A DNA stretch of 64,000 nucleotides from Leuctra nigra (Eukaryota; Arthropoda; Insecta; Plecoptera; Leuctridae). Under the pieces are notes generated by a model. The model was not told the origin of the DNA and searched no databases. It saw only the letters and a list, made by a program, of their open reading frames with translations. Location of the stretch: NCBI GenBank assembly GCA_934045905.1, contig OW203762.1, positions 41,393,702-41,457,701 on the forward strand. The letters run 5' to 3'. The position numbers and the translations under genes are program-made. How positions within the stretch are numbered: position 1 is the first letter of the stretch; every line of letters starts with the position of its first letter. Of this stretch, positions 11,708 to 28,663 are shown piece after piece.

Positions 11708-13475
11708 TCAAATATGTATAGCTGGAAACACCGGTGATTAGCAGAAAGTTCGCAAATTGTAATGGCTTTTTCGAAAGAATGTATACTATTTTCGAAATTT
11801 AGAAACACAACGTAGCAATGTTATACTAACAAAATTATCAAATATGTGGCTCTTTCGTGATAGAATATTAAATCTAATGTATTATGATATTCCAGCTAAT
11901 ATAAGACCAGTGACTCAGTTTGTTTTAACAGGTGTGGGCTTTGAGGGTTAATTGTTAATATTTTCATAATGAAAATATCCCAAAAGTTCAATCTACAACA
12001 TTATAAAAATAGAAACTCGATTTTGGCATTGAAAGAACGAATCAGAATTATTATCTAAATTGGTAAATGGGAAATGTAGAAAACATACATGAGCAATTTC
12101 CTCTGACTTCCAAGTTCAATCCCAATGAGCATTGAATTGTAATAGAAAATACTCTATTCTTGGTGCTCATGAACCATGCTCATTGAAAATGCGTTTGAAG
12201 CCGAAGCCAATCAAAAACAGTTGTTCGTGGATAACGCCACAAAGGCATGCTTTTGTTCAGATATTGAATGCCGGGGACACAAATTAATTTCCCGAGCTGA
12301 AAGCTTCGCAAGATTTGATTATTTTTTATGACAGTTTAGTTTCTTTTTTATTACATTTTTGTTCCGGTGAAATAATGAAGTTCGTCAGACTGAGCTTAAC
12401 CACAATGTGCTTTGTTTTCAGAAAGTAACATTATTCAAACTCTTGAAATGCAAATTACCGCTAGATTTCTAAAATATATCACCTTGAGAGACTCTACAAG
12501 TGACATTATCATATTTTATCATGCACACCTTCGCTGCATCTTAGTTTCGGATCTCTTCTATAATGCGGGAGGCGCCTTTACGTGCACACACATAGTGATC
12601 TTGATGAGTAGCATACTGAGAATCTAATGTGAAGTCGGTAGCTTTGGGGATGTCTTGGCCCCTAGGTTGATTTACATACGATGATTGCCATATCTTGTTC
12701 ACCAGTAAACCATGCCCTAGGCTTGACAGCCACGTTGCCATGGTACCATGGCTATGGTAGGAATGCTGTTAACTGTTGTCTCCTCGCCGTGTATAGAGAG
12801 GGGGTGAGTGTGGGGAGGGTGGATTCGGTAGGAGTGTATGGATGGGATTTATATGCAGCATATTCTATCCATGGAAAGCCCCGAGGAGGTTTAAGGGGGT
12901 GTTAAGAATGGTTTTAGTTTGAGTAAATCGAGGGTAGCGACAATGTAACCAATTTTTATCACAGAAATGAGAGATTATTTTTCCCCAATTCATTTCACTA
13001 ATTGTCTTACGCCCCGTTGTGATGAAACTATCCTGATAATTGCCACTCTCTTGATGGTGAAAGTACACCATGTAGACTACAGGAAGTTCTGGTTTTTCGA
13101 AGCGTGGGTTTAGGATGTTTGTAAAGGGAGATTGAGAGACATGATTCACAAGTCGTCCTTAAGGCAACAGACGAGATTTCTATAAAACCAAATCCGGAAG
13201 CTTAAAACATTGGCCGCTCTGCATATTCGATTATGGCTGGTGTCGTGTGTATACACCGACAATGTAGCTGTTTAATTTGCGGAACTTGTCAAGCTGTGAC
13301 AGACTCCGAGGTATTATCTACAGAGAAAACAAACGCGAGGCTTCGAAGTTAAAAGCTTGGCGACTTTAATCCTTCACCTCTTGCGAGATGTTTCATCTAC
13401 ATTCTTAATTAGCTAATCCACGTGATAACTTTTAGTGAAACCACAGAGAGAGCGTTTTGCTCTGATGAAACAGTA
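11708..13475. other. AT-rich DNA with one 16-bp palindrome
   Basis: A perfect palindrome, GCCATGGTACCATGGC, lies at 12737-12752 inside a somewhat GC-richer 12.6-12.9 kb patch. No gene is recognised. Confidence 0.55.
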
Positions 13476-13594
13476 TGAAATATGTTTAGAAATATTTGCG
13501 CGCGCAATTTAATGTATAAAATGGTGGGTTTTATGGAATTCTTATGGAGTCAGGGTTCTATAAAGGGATGTGCGATGTGAAATATGTTTAGACG

Positions 13595-13670
13595 AACCGG
13601 GACTCGAACCCGGGACCTCGTACTACCCGGGCGAGAGCTCTACCACTAGCCGGACGGACAGACATTAGAC
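13595..13670 (-). repeat. tRNA-like relic or SINE head
   Basis: On the minus strand there is an A-box-like segment (GGCTAGTGGTAGAGC). A perfect B box follows, with a 5-bp T stem and 7-base loop (CCGGG-TTCGAGT-CCCGG). The acceptor strand after the T arm (TTCGTCT) has no complement at the expected 5' place, so this is not an intact tRNA. A 15-bp direct repeat (TGAAATATGTTTAGA) occurs at 13476-13490 and 13578-13592, next to its 3' side. That repeat may reflect an insertion or a local duplication. Confidence 0.55.
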
Positions 13671-13689
13671 GCAACGCACTGATGAAGAT

Positions 13690-16600
13690 TAGAGCTACGA
13701 GGAGAATTAAATGAAGATAGTGAATGCCGAATGGTCACTACGAACTGTCATACCACCGATGACGATACTGCCACAATGTCTCATCGAACATGCGTCCGCA
13801 ACCTCCATAAAACCCAGTTTCTCATGAATGTTAACTTTATTTTGAAAAGTCAGTATTGTGCGGTATATTTTTCTGTCCCGTATTTTAATTGATGTTTTAG
13901 AGCATCATTCGTGTGGTATCACTTGTCCGCAGTAATTATGATTAAAGGTAAAATAAAACAGTTTCAAGTTTGTTAGCATTTTATGTTTTTTCATCAAATG
14001 ACTCGTCGAATGTACATGCTTTTTCAGAGCGAAATATTTGAGTGGGAGCATCAAAATCGTAAAAAATCAACAAACAAAGATCCATATCCTCGAATATGAT
14101 TCCGCACAAAATAAAACTCTCACATCCCCAATATTCCGTAACAAAAGTATCAAGCGCATGTCCTCCCAATACCCAGTCTTTACTCTCAGTAAATTCTATT
14201 AATTAAAAGTACGGCTTATAAATATATCATCTCCGCTGATTGCCTGATTGGGAAACCCCTTGTGATAGAGGATGATTTCATCCGCCAGTAGATTTGTAAT
14301 CAGTGCTTGTCGGAGATTTCGCCTTGAGCCTTTTATCAGCCCCCAAAGCAGTAGCCTCTGAATATTGCGTGATAATAGTAACGGGAAGGGTGGCCTCCTA
14401 TCCATTATAATGAGCTATTAGGTTATTCGGCCATAAGGCAAGGCTTCTATATGCTAATGCCGGCTCTGTGCTGGCTACATCGTTGCCGCCATACATATAC
14501 CATACACACTGCTGTGATATGGCCAAGCAAATCTCTGATCAGAACAATACATTAGATAATTACATTGCTCTCAAAGCTCGTTACGTTCGAAGGTTTTTAA
14601 TTTAGATCTTTTCTTCGTAAAAGTGAATAGAAGTGGATTTCCTATCAGCTTTTCACTAGATAATTAGGCAATTAAATCAATGCCTATTTGAGAATTATAT
14701 TTCACTTTATTTGGTGCAATTCACGCAATACATTATGAATTTAGAATATTTCAATCTACTTTGGTCTTATTATCACGTAGGTGTTGAACTTGATTGAACT
14801 CGACGTAGGTAGTTGTCACTTTTCGCCAATCAGAGAAAGCGAACTGTTAACTGAATAACGAATTTAATGTAAAATGGTTATAATTCAACCGTTTGACATA
14901 TTAATTATTTGTGCCAATATTTTTCTTTATTCTGCATTTGTAAGCACTTTTTTGATTTCTATTGAATATGAAAGCCTTCTCACGAAAGAAATGATATTCA
15001 AGTTGAAAAGAAAATACTTTTCAATAAGGTATTTTTCAATTCATTTGGCATGTTCTTTATGACAGCATTAATTTATGCCCCTTTTCCCGATCTGTGTGGT
15101 GGACCGCAACTCCCACGGCAAACATTTACTCGCAATTTAAAATGTCAAAGAAGCCTCCTTCAAAGGCAAGATTTTTTTCTTATTATTATCGCTTTTAACT
15201 AAATACTTAAGGTATGTATTTCCGCTCTTGCTTTATGTGCATAGAGTTCATTATGAATGCAAATAAGAGAGGGCTCGCGGAATGGGAGAGCGTAGAACGC
15301 GTCTGTTGGGAAACTGTGCGGGGAAACCGCGCTCGTCTCAAATGAAAAAGAATGAAGTAGGGAAAGCTACATCAATTTCTTGCGGCATGAATTTTGTGAG
15401 TTTATTCAAAATATAATATAATTTTTGAATGCGAATGTGAGTGGACAATATTGTCAATATTTCTTGATTAAGCAATTTCAATTGAATTAATAACGAAGAT
15501 ATTTTAAAAGTCATGTCGGTTTTCATATTTAAAGCTTTTTTTTCTTTGTTCAATCAATGAATTATACTGCATGGAATTATCGCAATTAAATGTCTCACCC
15601 CAAACAGGTATTAATTAACACAATTTGATGATTAATTCTTTGTGCTTTCTTTGTGTATGAGTTATTTGACTTACTTTCCTACAGTCTTTTCAATTCATGG
15701 GATTGAAATTACGTGCTATATTTTTTCAAGCGTAAATTGAACTTTGTTGTTAAAACACATCTAACAATGTTCCCCTACAAATATGTACTCGGAACAAATC
15801 GTGTTTTCTTGTAATTCTAGCACCATGCATCTTAATAACATTCTGAATAGATTTGCCAAGATTTCTCTACACAGGCCTGGGCGTCGCTTCCATGGGATAT
15901 GTTTTCATTTGCGAATTGTCTCCGGCGCGTTAACTGGATTATCGTTCACATTAACTGCCTAAACTTAGTTTGCGTCTTGTCTTATTGTTTCAGAAGCCCT
16001 AGTTCCTTGTACCTCACACAGAATTCCAACTAGTTTCAACCATCCGCGAGACCGTCTCACGAGCTCATTTACTTCCATTAATATATTATTATCATATCCA
16101 ATCGAATTTATTGCTCTAATCAGCATAATAGGTAGAGAGAAGTGGGTTAGAGACTCAAGATGATGGAAGCGAGGCTTGAGGTGCATTTCTAAGCAACTCC
16201 ACGAGCATGATCAGGCATAATGCTTTATTCTGCAAATGTAGTTATGTTCGGAGTGCAGTGCAAGTTGTAATGTAATCTACACAGTATATTATTACATGAA
16301 GAAAATCTTACTGTATTATCTACAAGGAAACTGGCACCTCCACAATGGGACCAGAATTTATTTTGTATAGTTAGCACTAATTTTACTTAAAATAAAATAA
16401 ATGTAATTTATTCTGTACTTGGTAAAGCTATATTTTCTTTGATTTGACCTAAACAGAATATATCGTACTAAAGAGTCAACTTTTAAAATATAGTTTTTGG
16501 GATAGTGATCTTCTCGTTTATAACTGTGTGATAATGCGACCAAATTGTTGCGAATTGCTCTCTGAAAAGCGTGGACCAATCCGTCACACATCTTGATGGC

Positions 16601-18105
16601 CTAAAAGTTAAGCAAGACTTCAATGTTCAAATTAGTTGACTTTTAAATTCAATGACTTTTATGCAAAATATAACCATATAGCTCCAAAACTTTTAGAAAT
16701 CCCCAAAGATGGCAGTGGTATTCATTTTCATAAACTCATATTATTCACGAATCATGATCATAAACGTATTATAAACATTTGACATTTTGTTAAATTTCCT
16801 TCGTTTACAAGGATTATTCGTTAGTGTACTATTCCACCTTTGAACTTTATTCTCAATGAGAATTATGTGCTGTGGCAAATTCTGGGTGTAACACCATTTG
16901 AAGGTATTTATTATATCTTTATGAAGTTAAGCCCGTGAAATGAATTTGTTTAAAGCAGCATTAGTCATGATATGTTAATACTACGATTTATTAATTATTA
17001 AAAAATGAAGGAAAATTTATGACGCTCAGTACTTATTTCCCTCCCAAATACAGTATCGTGTTTTCTGCTTATGAGTACAACTATAGCATCTCTGACTGTT
17101 TGGTTTGTCTACTCTGACTGTTTGTGTACTCAAAGTATTGTTTTCAGATAATTTATTACACCGCAAACACAAGAATATTTATGGATCAGCTAAGCTGAAT
17201 CGCGCTTACCAAATGAAGTATGAACCTGACAGTCGCTTTGGTCACCAACTTTGCACTCACTCATTCATCGGTTCAAGGGAATGGTGACAGCGAAAATAAC
17301 AGAAAGAGACATAAAAGTGTGCTCCAGGGGAAAATGGGGAAAACAAATAGATTGAACAAAGAAGAACGACAGGCTTAAAGGGTTCTAGTTTCTAATTGAA
17401 TTATTTTCACCCTTCACACAGTCTTGGCGTCGCTCTTTTGTCTGTCACCAGCGCTACGACTGTCACTTTGAATAATTCCAACTCTAAAATAAATTCAAAC
17501 CGATTAACAAATTATACTCCACCTCTAAGAAACATTTTGATATTCGAATCAACTGGAATATGCTGTATAAGATAACATTGATATAACCTATTTACTCGGT
17601 TTCATTGCATCATTTTAGCGTATTTATTTAGTAAAAGCAAAATCCTAGCTTAACAAATCAGAATTAAGGCTATTTGGTACGTCATAGGAAATTACATTAA
17701 CTTCAATTCAGCCGACAAGAAAGAGCAGCTCACTTGCTAATGCCTTGTTTTACATCCTGAAAATTACAAGACAGAAAGAACTCCGGTCGGAACAAAAGAA
17801 GACGCTCTCCTCTGAAAGTCTACACAACATAACTACTAACAATGTTTTAGTAATAAAACATTCGCGAGGAAACGTTTTTATATTGTGTAAAATTCTATTC
17901 TACCAAGCAAGACATCAATCACTTAGTGACTTAAAAATTATTAATGTGTAGTGCAGGTTACTGACGGAATATAAAATACTTATTTATGACAATGAGTAGA
18001 AAACTTAATCACCATCTGCTTTCATCGGGAACTTTACTCGTCGCAATTAAAGTTATAAGCCTTCACGAGCGTGCATTTATTCATGTACAAAACTTTTCTA
18101 AAGGT
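13690..18105. other. AT-rich DNA, no gene recognised
   Basis: Small GC-richer patches occur (about 14.2-14.5 kb and 15.27-15.34 kb), with short chance frames. One recurrent 11-mer copy lies on the minus strand at 16333-16343. No repeat boundary or RNA is identified. Confidence 0.5.
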
Positions 18106-22801
<4,696 letters not shown>

Positions 22802-23072
22802 CTAGTGGAGCGGTCGCTCCACCCAGCCAAGTCGTACCGTACACTCACAGTCACTCAACATACTGTAAATGCCTAATAAACTGAGGAGCAGACCAAACAC
22901 TTTTACTGTAAGCAACAACATGGCATTTTCGGCCTACTGGATCTCAACATTGGAAAATCTCACATTGTTGCGAAATATCTTAATTTCGAGCTATGGCCCA
23001 CCCCACCCCCTATACCAAATTTGGGAACAACAGGTTATGTCATTTGCGAGCAAGATGGCCGTGAAAACAGTG
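22802..23072 (+). repeat. dispersed repeat, copy 1 (pair with 59.1 kb)
   Basis: It begins with a small palindrome, GGAGCGGTCGCTCC, immediately after CTAG, then CCAGCCAAGTCGTAC. It stays alignable to the segment at 59075-59322 up to CCGTGAAAACAGTG. Both copies share long identical blocks such as GGCATTTTCGGCCTACTGGA. The abrupt shared start at CTAG next to a hairpin resembles one end of a Helitron-like element read in reverse. The other end and any target duplication are unclear. Confidence 0.8.
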
Positions 23073-23098
23073 AAATTACACCCCTTTTAAAAGCTATC

Positions 23099-23132
<34 letters not shown>
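23099..23132. repeat. (TGA)n microsatellite
   Basis: About eleven TGA units directly follow the copy-1 repeat. Confidence 0.95.
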
Positions 23133-23133
<1 letters not shown>

Positions 23134-23139
23134 CAGATA

Positions 23140-23700
23140 TCAGGAAACACTGTTGACAGGGCCACAGCCTAAACGGGTTAACCGATCGATCTGAAATTTT
23201 TACCACGTGTGCACTTTTGGCGTCTTAGGTGCCTTTTGCTATAACCGGTTTTATGCCGCCATTTTGAAACCGGAAGTGACGTCATATCTCGAAAACGGCA
23301 GACCCGATCGAAACGAAATTTGCGCCAATCTATTCAGACGGTCATCTATATGAAACATCAATAGTCGAAATTGAAATGCACTATTACTAAAACCGGAAAT
23401 GACGCCATAACAATGCCAAATCTGACTAAAACCATCTCTTATAACAATAAATACATATTTAGAAGGCTTATAATGTTACATAACATTTATGATACAGATA
23501 TTAGGTGGCAGTGATGTCAGCCGCCATTTTGAAAACTGGAAGTGATGCTATAACTCGAGAACAGTTGGACCGATTGGAACGATGCTTTCGCAATTCATCA
23601 TGGAATATAATTTTAAGCTTACATTTAACACCAAACACAATTCTTTATTGCAACCAAACCACAAAGGCGTATTTTTTTAAAGGAATTATAGTCATTGGTG
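23140..23700. repeat. degenerate repeat with GATCGA-CTGAAATTT modules
   Basis: It contains ACCGATCGATCTGAAATTT. It also contains two related blocks of the form CCGCCATTTTGAAA-(A)CCGGAAGTGA, followed by text such as ATAACTCGAGAAC or ATATCTCGAAAAC (about 23261-23300 and 23520-23565). The module wording resembles that of family T at 34-54 kb, so a relative is possible. Boundaries are not visible. Confidence 0.45.
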
Positions 23701-23747
23701 AAACAATGTTACAAGTTATAAGAATAAACTGAAAAAAGGAGTGATAT

Positions 23748-24108
23748 CCCCATAAAAAACACTCCGTGTAAAAATTCCAGCCAAGTCTCTTCAACTGAAA
23801 AAAAAATAGAAGAAATCTGAAAATTCAGCACTGAAAAGTAGTGATATCAAAAAATGGCTAAGTCAAAACTTTTCAAAAAATACTTGGCGCATCGTTTTTT
23901 TTAGGACATGTGTAGATGAGTACATTTCATTTCCTGCCTACTTCTATACTATTTATATGCACGATGCGCCAAGTATTTTTTGAAAAGTTTTGACTTAGCC
24001 ATTTTTTGATATCACTACTTTTCAGTGCTGAATTTTCAGATTTCTTCTATTTTTTTTTCAGTTGAAGAGACTTGGCTGGTATTTTTACACGGAGTGTTTT
24101 TTATGGGG
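23748..24108. mobile_element. 361-bp foldback element, arms 147/148 identical
   Basis: Two 148-base arms (23748-23895 and 23961-24108) are exact reverse complements except for one base. They flank a 65-base unique spacer. The termini are CCCCATAAAAAACACTCC. TA follows the right end and TAT precedes the left end, so a TA target site is possible but not clean. There is no coding capacity. Such long, nearly identical arms suggest recent origin or gene conversion between arms. The transcript would form a long double-stranded hairpin. Confidence 0.92.
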
Positions 24109-25371
24109 TAATAATTACTTTGAACTGAAACACAGTTATTTTTTGTTTTTAAAACAAATCGAGTCTCAATCTTGGGTTATTTGACCGCTGATTTGATGGA
24201 GCTCCAAACATATTGAGATTCTTGGAAGTTTTGTTGGATCCCCAATCTTTATGGCTTTGGCATTGCGGTGAAACCAATCTCGTCAAATCTCACGGCAGTT
24301 AAGCAACCTTAAAAGTCTTTAAAAAAACTCTTCGCCTCCGTCTGAATAGATTTGACGTTGTCACTTAAGATCGTCGTTGAATAAAGGTGTCCACTCTGAT
24401 TTGACGCGAGTTTACCGACGCTTCAACGACGCTTAGAAGAAGTGACACTTCTCGTTGAACGAGGGCCACGGAAATGACTAGCGCTTGTTGGACACTCAAT
24501 ACCGGAGCCACAAGGAAATTCAATTTTCGATACTGTCACAACAATCTCTCCTATATAGACACATACACGCTATTCTCAAACAGATGATTAAGATTGCAAA
24601 CGAAACCATATCGAAATATTTGTATCCCGGTACGATATTTTTATCACTGTTCTCTATAAAAAATAAAACGTCACACTTCGAATACTTTCTAACAAAAGCA
24701 AACGCTAAAGTGTTGGTGGGAAATGTAAATCTATGTTGTAAACATGTTTGCTTAGTCGCACTTGATCGACTTATGTTGTATCTGTTTCCTGCTGTATTTT
24801 GGCTCGAGACGAATTGTTTTGAAAGTTTCTACAGCAATCGACAAGGATTTATCCCCCAATTCTCTTAAATAACATCACGAGTTCTAAGATGCAATCACCC
24901 TCTACAAATTACCGATGTGTCTCTCCCTAAATTCCTCTCTCATCGCCCTCCACTGATCAATTCCACGTCATTTCGTCTTTTTCCCCTCAAATCGTCGACC
25001 CTTGTCCCTTGATATTACCAATCTTCCCAATCCGTCATTCATTTATACCTTATTCACGGACAGCTTTGTCAGTTTCATTAGATCTCCTTGTCCTCACTTG
25101 TCATCACCAGTCTTATTGTCGAAAAATAATTCACTAATCGAAGCCATTTCAAAGTAATTTGTTCCATGAAAAGTTTTTTTTGTGCGAATTGTTCCCGAAA
25201 ACCATCAGCTAACTAGATTGCCGGTAACATTTAGGAATTCTGTCACGTATTTACGAAATGCTTATTCTCATATTATTCTTTTCTTCAACGATAAATAAAA
25301 TCTATGAATTACCTATCTAAAAAAAGAAATATCATTAAAAATCAAATTGATGTGTGGTAATAGTCGAGTGA
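24109..25371. other. AT-rich DNA without recognised features
   Basis: An open frame of 127 codons (24485-24868) has no recognisable motif. Nothing else is supported. Confidence 0.55.
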
Positions 25372-25389
25372 AGTCATGTAATAAATCAC

Positions 25390-26625
25390 ATGATAATCAA
25401 TTTGTATTTGTATGTTTGTAATACAGTAACTTACGATCACAACACAATATTTAATTCAGAAGCACAGTCAATGCGAATGCCTTTCATCTGCGCAGGTCTA
25501 ATAGAATATATAATTGGTAAATTTGATGTCAATAAACAACCTGGATTGGATGGCGTCCGTGTGCGGGATCTTGTCCTTGTAGCAGATGCTATAAGTCCTG
25601 TCATTGCAAAGTTATGTAATTTATCCTTTAAAAGCGGGATAGTGCCTTCTAAATTAAAAACAGCTATTGTCCGCCCTATTTATAAGAAGGGTGACCATAA
25701 TAGTTTTTCTAATTATCGTCCAATAGCGATTCTGTCAATCATAGATAAAATAATGGAGCGTTGCATATCACACTATCTAACCGAATATATAGAGAAATTT
25801 AATATCATTAGTAATTTACAGTTTGGTTTTCAAAGGAATAAAGGTACAAATGACCTCCTGCTGCAATTTGCAAATTTTGTGAATACTAAACTGAATAATA
25901 ATGAGATTGTTTTGGCTCTGTTTATTGACTACTCAAAGGCGTTTGATACTATTAACCATGACAAGCTCATTATTTTACTTGAAAAAATTGGCGTTAGAGG
26001 TCCTATGTTAACTTGGTTTATAGATTATTTGCATGAACGATTAATTACTGTTAAATTGAAAGATGTCTTTAGTGTTTTAAAGCCTGTAAATTCGGGTGTT
26101 CCGCAAGGTTCAATATTAGGACCCCTTCTGTATCTCATTTATGTTAATGATATGCTCCTTTGTCTAGAGAAGTGCCATATATTTATGTATGCTGATGACA
26201 TACTAATTTTATCATCCGACTTTAATTTCGATGTTGCAGAATCTTCTTTACAGTCTGATTTCAACCAACTTTTAAAGCTGTCACATGATCGGGACTTAAT
26301 TATTAATGCTGACAAGACCAAGATCTTGCACATTTGTACACCTCAAAATCAGTTTAGAGACAGTTCAGTCAATATAATTTGTCATTCGGCGACTTGTTTG
26401 CACACTCTGAAGTATGGCAATCCTTTCCAAATTTGTGATTGTGTTATTAAAATTAGTGTTGTTGAGCAGATTGTTTATCTTGGGTTAACTGTGGATAGAT
26501 TTTTTACCTGGAGACCCCATATCGAAAAGGTTTGTAGTAAAATTAGATCTTGCGCGTTCTCCATTTATCGCCTGCAATTTGTTTTGCCTTTTAAATTATT
26601 AAGTTTAGTGTTCCGCACTTGTTGA
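25390..26625 (+). pseudogene. reverse transcriptase domain of LINE (partial)
   Basis: The 411 codons contain the core of a non-LTR reverse transcriptase, which copies element RNA at a nicked chromosomal target. Residues 51-55 (PGLDG) and 109-114 (YRPIAI) are the typical upstream blocks. FIDYSKAFD (178-186) carries the first catalytic Asp, at 180. SGVPQGSILGP (235-245) is motif B. YADD (267-270) carries the other two catalytic Asp residues. IVYLGL (361-366) precedes the thumb. All three catalytic aspartates are intact. The first methionine is only the first in the open frame and not a natural start, because the endonuclease domain that should precede is absent. The frame ends at a premature TGA (26623-26625), caused by a one-base-type shift in the preceding 20 or so bases. 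The element is therefore dead as it stands. Confidence 0.93.
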
Positions 26626-27067
26626 ATCACACTTGTTATATGGGTTGTTAGCTTGGGGAAATGCTTCCGATTATTTCGTCCACAGGATTGTCGCTTTGCA
26701 AGATAAAATTATTAGTACAATTGTTCCTCATCACCTAAAATTCAATTTAGATTATAATATTTCCAGATATTATTTAGAATGTAATTTTTTACCTGTGCAA
26801 TTACTTTATAAGTATCGTTTAATTTTAAAGTAATATTTCAGTGATGAACACAAAAAATTACAAAATCATCCAGTTAATACTCGCTTAGCATTGCTTCAAA
26901 AGTATTATATTCCTCCTTGGTGCAACAAGAATGGCAAACGTAGACTTGATTATATTGTACCAATTACTTTCAACTTACTTCCTGATAATCAAAGATCTCA
27001 TGAATCCTTTTCTAAACTTAAAGTGTCTCTGAAATCATGGCTTTTCTCGACTATGTCTACTGATTAG
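26615..27067 (+). pseudogene. C-terminal part of LINE polyprotein, shifted frame
   Basis: Reading resumes in the next phase with ALVESHLLYGLLAWGN, a common block in jockey/CR1-like elements, followed by an LQDKII block. A TAA at 26831-26833 interrupts it. The same phase then continues with sense codons, including IPPWCNKNGKRRLDY, to TAG at 27065-27067. The uninterrupted sense reading on both sides of the TAA shows that it is a nonsense mutation and not the natural end. The region corresponds to the connection and C-terminal segment after the RT thumb; its precise role is unclear in these elements. Confidence 0.85.
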
Positions 27068-27310
27068 TTTTAATTTTGTATGATTTAATTATGATTGTGT
27101 AATTTGGTAAAATTGTTACATGTAAAGAATTCACCCACTTCTAATATTGAAACCCGATTTAATTATTGTTATTTGCTATTTTTTTTTAATATGAATTGCC
27201 TTTTTTTGATTACTAGGTATAATGTGTGTATTTTCCTTTTTCTTTGTACATTTGTTTGAAACTCCGTAAATGCGTTCTATTGTTACTGTTTTTATTTGTG
27301 TGAATCATCT

Positions 27311-27406
27311 CCACAGATGAGCTACATGTAGCTTTGTGGAATTATGTACTTGTATTATTTTCTTGTTATTAATAAAGGAGTTAAAAAAAAAAAAAAAAAA
27401 AAAAAA
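27311..27406 (+). other. LINE 3' hairpin, poly(A) signal and tail
   Basis: CCACA (27311-27315) pairs with TGTGG (27335-27339) around the palindrome AGCTACATGTAGCT (27320-27333). A strong stem-loop therefore lies about 45 bases before the A24 tail. In several LINE groups such a 3' structure is recognised by the element's own RT. AATAAA at 27371 is 12 bases from the tail. Confidence 0.75.
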
Positions 27407-28540
27407 TTATACGTACTTCTTAATTGCCATCTTCGAAATAAACATTTCTTCACAATATTTTAAAGATGTAAGAATTTCTGTACCCAATTACAGTGTCACT
27501 TCTAAAAATGCTTGGATAATAAATGTTAGGTAATACAATTTGAATTAAGTTACCTGATGAAAAGCTTAGTTTTCAAAGTTAATGTATTCATATAAAAACA
27601 CAATTCTTGATTTATTTCTCACCGTGTTAGCGAGGTTTAGTTGGGTTTAGTTGACAGTCTTTCTAGACATAAATGGAAAGAAGCGTTTCAATAAAAAAAA
27701 CTATAATAATTAAGCAAATCTCATTTGCATAAAAAATACTCTTAGTTCGTCTCGAGTTAACTAAATGAAGTAAAGAACATTATTGTTAATGAAGAACCCT
27801 ATCCGGAGTTCCAGCTAGCTTGATTTAATTATTTAGAAGTGATTGAAGTTCTTGTAGGAGGAGGCGGCGGTGTCATATTGTTGTCGAGAGAACAATGCCG
27901 CTGATTGTTGTAAACCTGACATCTTTTATTCAGACTAAATTAAAGTTGCCCTCCTTCTCTCGTTGAATACGTCTCAATTGAATCTCTTTAATGAGATTGA
28001 ATTGTGCGTGATAATTAACTTTTATTTTTAGCGACTTTGCTTGAATACAACGGACGGAGTTTCCGCATTTTCTACAATCACGTCTCTGCCAGACTTTCGA
28101 AGACAAAACACAGAGTTTGTCATACAAATAGCTCTTATTAAATTACCTATTGATTGTACACTTTGCTGGGATCCGGAAACATTTAACTTAGGGTTTTTAT
28201 GCGTTGGAAAGACTTTGGAAATCTTGAAGATTTGGCTTTTTCCGAAAAAGCAAGCGTTGAGGGATCATCATTCGCTGCAGTTATATCGTGCCGCTTGAAT
28301 ATTCTGGATTTACATCTATACAATAGGTCAAATGTATTTAATAACTATACAAACACTTACCTTTGGAAAAGTGCAGTAGCACGTAAGTTCAGTCCCACTG
28401 AACGACCATAAGCGAAATCGACTACGACCCTTGTTGACGCAAGAGTACAGGATATAATATTATTGAAGAATAAAAAATTGATTGGGTATATTGATTGAGT
28501 CAATCAATATCCATGAGTCATCGAAGAAGCAGCTCGGTTG
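27407..28540. other. AT-rich DNA with a 23-bp palindrome
   Basis: ATATTGATTGA-G-TCAATCAATAT (28488-28510) is a perfect odd palindrome. No gene is recognised. Confidence 0.55.
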
Positions 28541-28541
28541 A

Positions 28542-28663
28542 CTGATAATGTTTATTGTTTTCAATACACAAAATAGAGGCAGCTTCAACAAATTTTCTTT
28601 TTCTCACATTGTTTCTCACAAAATTGAAGCTGCCCTTTATTTGGTGTAATGAAACATTATCAG
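28542..28663. repeat. 122-bp imperfect inverted repeat
   Basis: The ends are CTGATAATG...CATTATCAG. Inner blocks GGCAGCTTCAA and TTGAAGCTGCC also pair, leaving a loop of about 35 bases. This could be a small MITE or a transcribed hairpin. No target duplication is visible. Confidence 0.7.

Larger units (their letters stand above)
25372..27406 (+). mobile_element. 5'-truncated non-LTR retrotransposon (LINE)
   Basis: This is the only unmistakable protein-coding remnant in the window. It consists of a reverse-transcriptase frame, a C-terminal part in another phase, a 3' UTR of about 315 bases with a hairpin, an AATAAA signal (27371-27376) and a poly(A) tail (27383-27406). The endonuclease and any ORF1 are missing upstream, as expected for a LINE that was truncated during reverse transcription. 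The frame opens after a stop at 25369-25371. The true junction with host DNA is uncertain, perhaps 25.39-25.47 kb. I found no convincing target-site duplication. The RT wording fits the jockey/CR1-like superfamily, but clade placement needs a tree. Confidence 0.93.

Noticed and set aside
13595..13670. Functional tRNA gene on minus
   Set aside because: The T arm is perfect, but no acceptor stem partner exists at the 5' side.
24485..24868. 127-codon plus-strand frame
   Set aside because: No recognisable domain or codon bias, and a length attainable by chance in 64 kb of six-frame reading.
28362..28420. Minus-strand exon ending in CCAAAG|GTAAGT at about 28363
   Set aside because: The donor is good but no acceptor with a pyrimidine tract or reading frame could be found upstream on that strand.
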